Shown one piece after another: positions 6,218 through 6,754 of a stretch of DNA of 6,754 nt. The notes beneath the pieces were generated by a model. That model was not told the DNA's origin. It worked only from the letters and a program-made list of their open reading frames with translations, and made no database searches. Made by a program: the position numbers and the translations under genes. Every line of letters starts with the position of its first letter. Position 1 is the first letter of the stretch. Source of the stretch: an uncultured Eubacteriales bacterium (GTDB lineage: Bacteria > Bacillota > Clostridia > UMGS1810); NCBI GenBank assembly GCA_902493665.1, contig CABUQL010000071.1, positions 1-6,754 of the forward strand, given 5' to 3'.

Positions 6218-6754
6218 GTTCGAGTGTTGTTGCCATAATCGGAAATTATAACGGCAGCGGCGAACAGATAAAGTACAACAATCCTACAATCCACGGCAGC
6301 GGCGTGATTTACAAAAGCGACGGAAGGATTATAACAAACGCTCACGTTGTAAAAGATATTAAAAATCTTACAGTTGTGTTGTCCGACGGAAGCTTTCTTC
6401 CGGGCAGAGTTTTGTATTCGGACGAAAAAGCCGACCTCGCCGTTGTGAAAATCGACAAAATAGGATTAAATGCAATTTCGTTTGCCGATAAATCCCAAAT
6501 TGAATCGGGAAGATGTGCAATAGCAATCGGAACGCCGATTTCGCTTTCTATGCGAAATACCGTCACAAAAGGCATTGTGTGTTCTTCATCGGTAACGCTT
6601 GAAAGTTCGTTTTATAAGCTTATTCAGACAGATGCGTCGATAAATCCCGGAAACAGCGGCGGTGCACTTTTAAACATAAAAGGCGAGCTTATAGGAATAA
6701 ATTCAAGCAAGTTTGCGGGAAACGGCATTGACAACATGGCATTTGCCATACCTG
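6151..6754 (+). CDS. HtrA/DegP-like trypsin-family serine protease (3' part, cut by window end)
   Basis: Serine protease domain of the S1C (HtrA/DegP/DegQ) type, expected outside the membrane, where it would degrade or process misfolded exported proteins. The complete catalytic triad is visible: His in TNAHVV (codon 6343-6345), Asp in ADLAVVK (6433-6435) and Ser in NPGNSGG (6655-6657). The spacings, 30 and 74 codons, closely match DegP. HGSGVIYKSDGRIITN and IAIGTPISLSMRNTVTKGIV are further family features. The window ends at MAFAIP, so the usual PDZ domain, if present, lies beyond. This frame has no good start of its own: a GTG at 6151 and one at 6214 lack ribosome sites. The residues from 6163 on (VFITYTED) continue the domain of the upstream fragment. 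I therefore read it as the 3' part of one gene with the 5957-6217 fragment; the left limit given is only the first GTG in the frame. Confidence 0.8.
   Translation, partial: MGRSVFITYTEDDTIAKLVSDVSSSVVAIIGNYNGSGEQIKYNNPTIHGSGVIYKSDGRIITNAHVVKDIKNLTVVLSDGSFLPGRVLYSDEKADLAVVKIDKIGLNAISFADKSQIESGRCAIAIGTPISLSMRNTVTKGIVCSSSVTLESSFYKLIQTDASINPGNSGGALLNIKGELIGINSSKFAGNGIDNMAFAIP
6158..6168 (+). other. Reading-frame break inside the CAO-HtrA gene
   Basis: Upstream the frame gives ANVMWDA; downstream, VFITYTEDD in the -1 frame. Related domains have about five residues between WD and the 'V-x-I' strand. Here only five bases (GCAGC, 6158-6162) separate the two good matches, so about 10 bases appear to be lost. 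A run of five T follows (6164-6168). It may be a real mutation, an assembly error, or, less likely, a recoding site. Confidence 0.65.

Noticed and set aside
5932..6345. 137-codon open frame on the - strand opposite the CAO-HtrA gene
   Set aside because: It runs across the promoter and frame break of the opposite gene, whose domains are recognisable; the translation has no family features.

Overview
The window looks like chromosomal DNA from a low-GC, Gram-positive anaerobe of the class Clostridia. This rests on the GroEL sequence and its C-terminal tail, strong AGGAGG-type ribosome binding sites, extended -10 sigma-A promoters, a lipoprotein-type solute-binding protein, and a copper-amine-oxidase N-terminal domain joined to an HtrA-type protease. 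I do not name a genus. There are no mobile elements, tRNA or rRNA genes, or CRISPR arrays.

Layout: (1) 1-1446, the 3' part of groEL on the + strand; about 65 N-terminal residues lie outside the window. (2) 1459-1499, an 18-bp perfect stem-loop that can serve as terminator for both groEL and the convergent operon. (3) 1510-3852 on the - strand, a polar amino acid ABC uptake operon transcribed in the order binding lipoprotein, permease, ATPase, from a near-consensus promoter at 3899-3927. (4) 3853-4096, a divergent intergenic region with promoters for the ABC operon and for the next gene. (5) 4097-5797 on the + strand, a family 3 glycoside hydrolase of the NagZ (beta-N-acetylhexosaminidase) type without a signal peptide, followed by a clear terminator. 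(6) 5887-6754 on the + strand, a secreted or anchored protein with a copper-amine-oxidase N-terminal domain and a trypsin-like HtrA protease domain. It is split by a reading-frame change near 6158-6168, appears to start at an ATT codon, and runs off the window end.

The most unusual item is the solute-binding lipoprotein at 3028-3852. Its family 3 binding domain is in swapped order. The half that is normally C-terminal comes directly after the lipobox. The half that is normally N-terminal (APFEF, TITDER) follows, and the protein stops where lobe 2 would normally begin. Both halves together make one complete domain, so this reads as a natural circular permutation. The permease and ATPase encoded next to it are ordinary and intact, which suggests a working transporter.

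The three ABC proteins should work together: the lipoprotein captures an amino acid outside the membrane, and the permease, probably a homodimer since only one is encoded, moves it using ATP hydrolysed by the ATPase. GroEL, the GH3 enzyme and the protease are separate transcription units with no evident functional link to the transporter.
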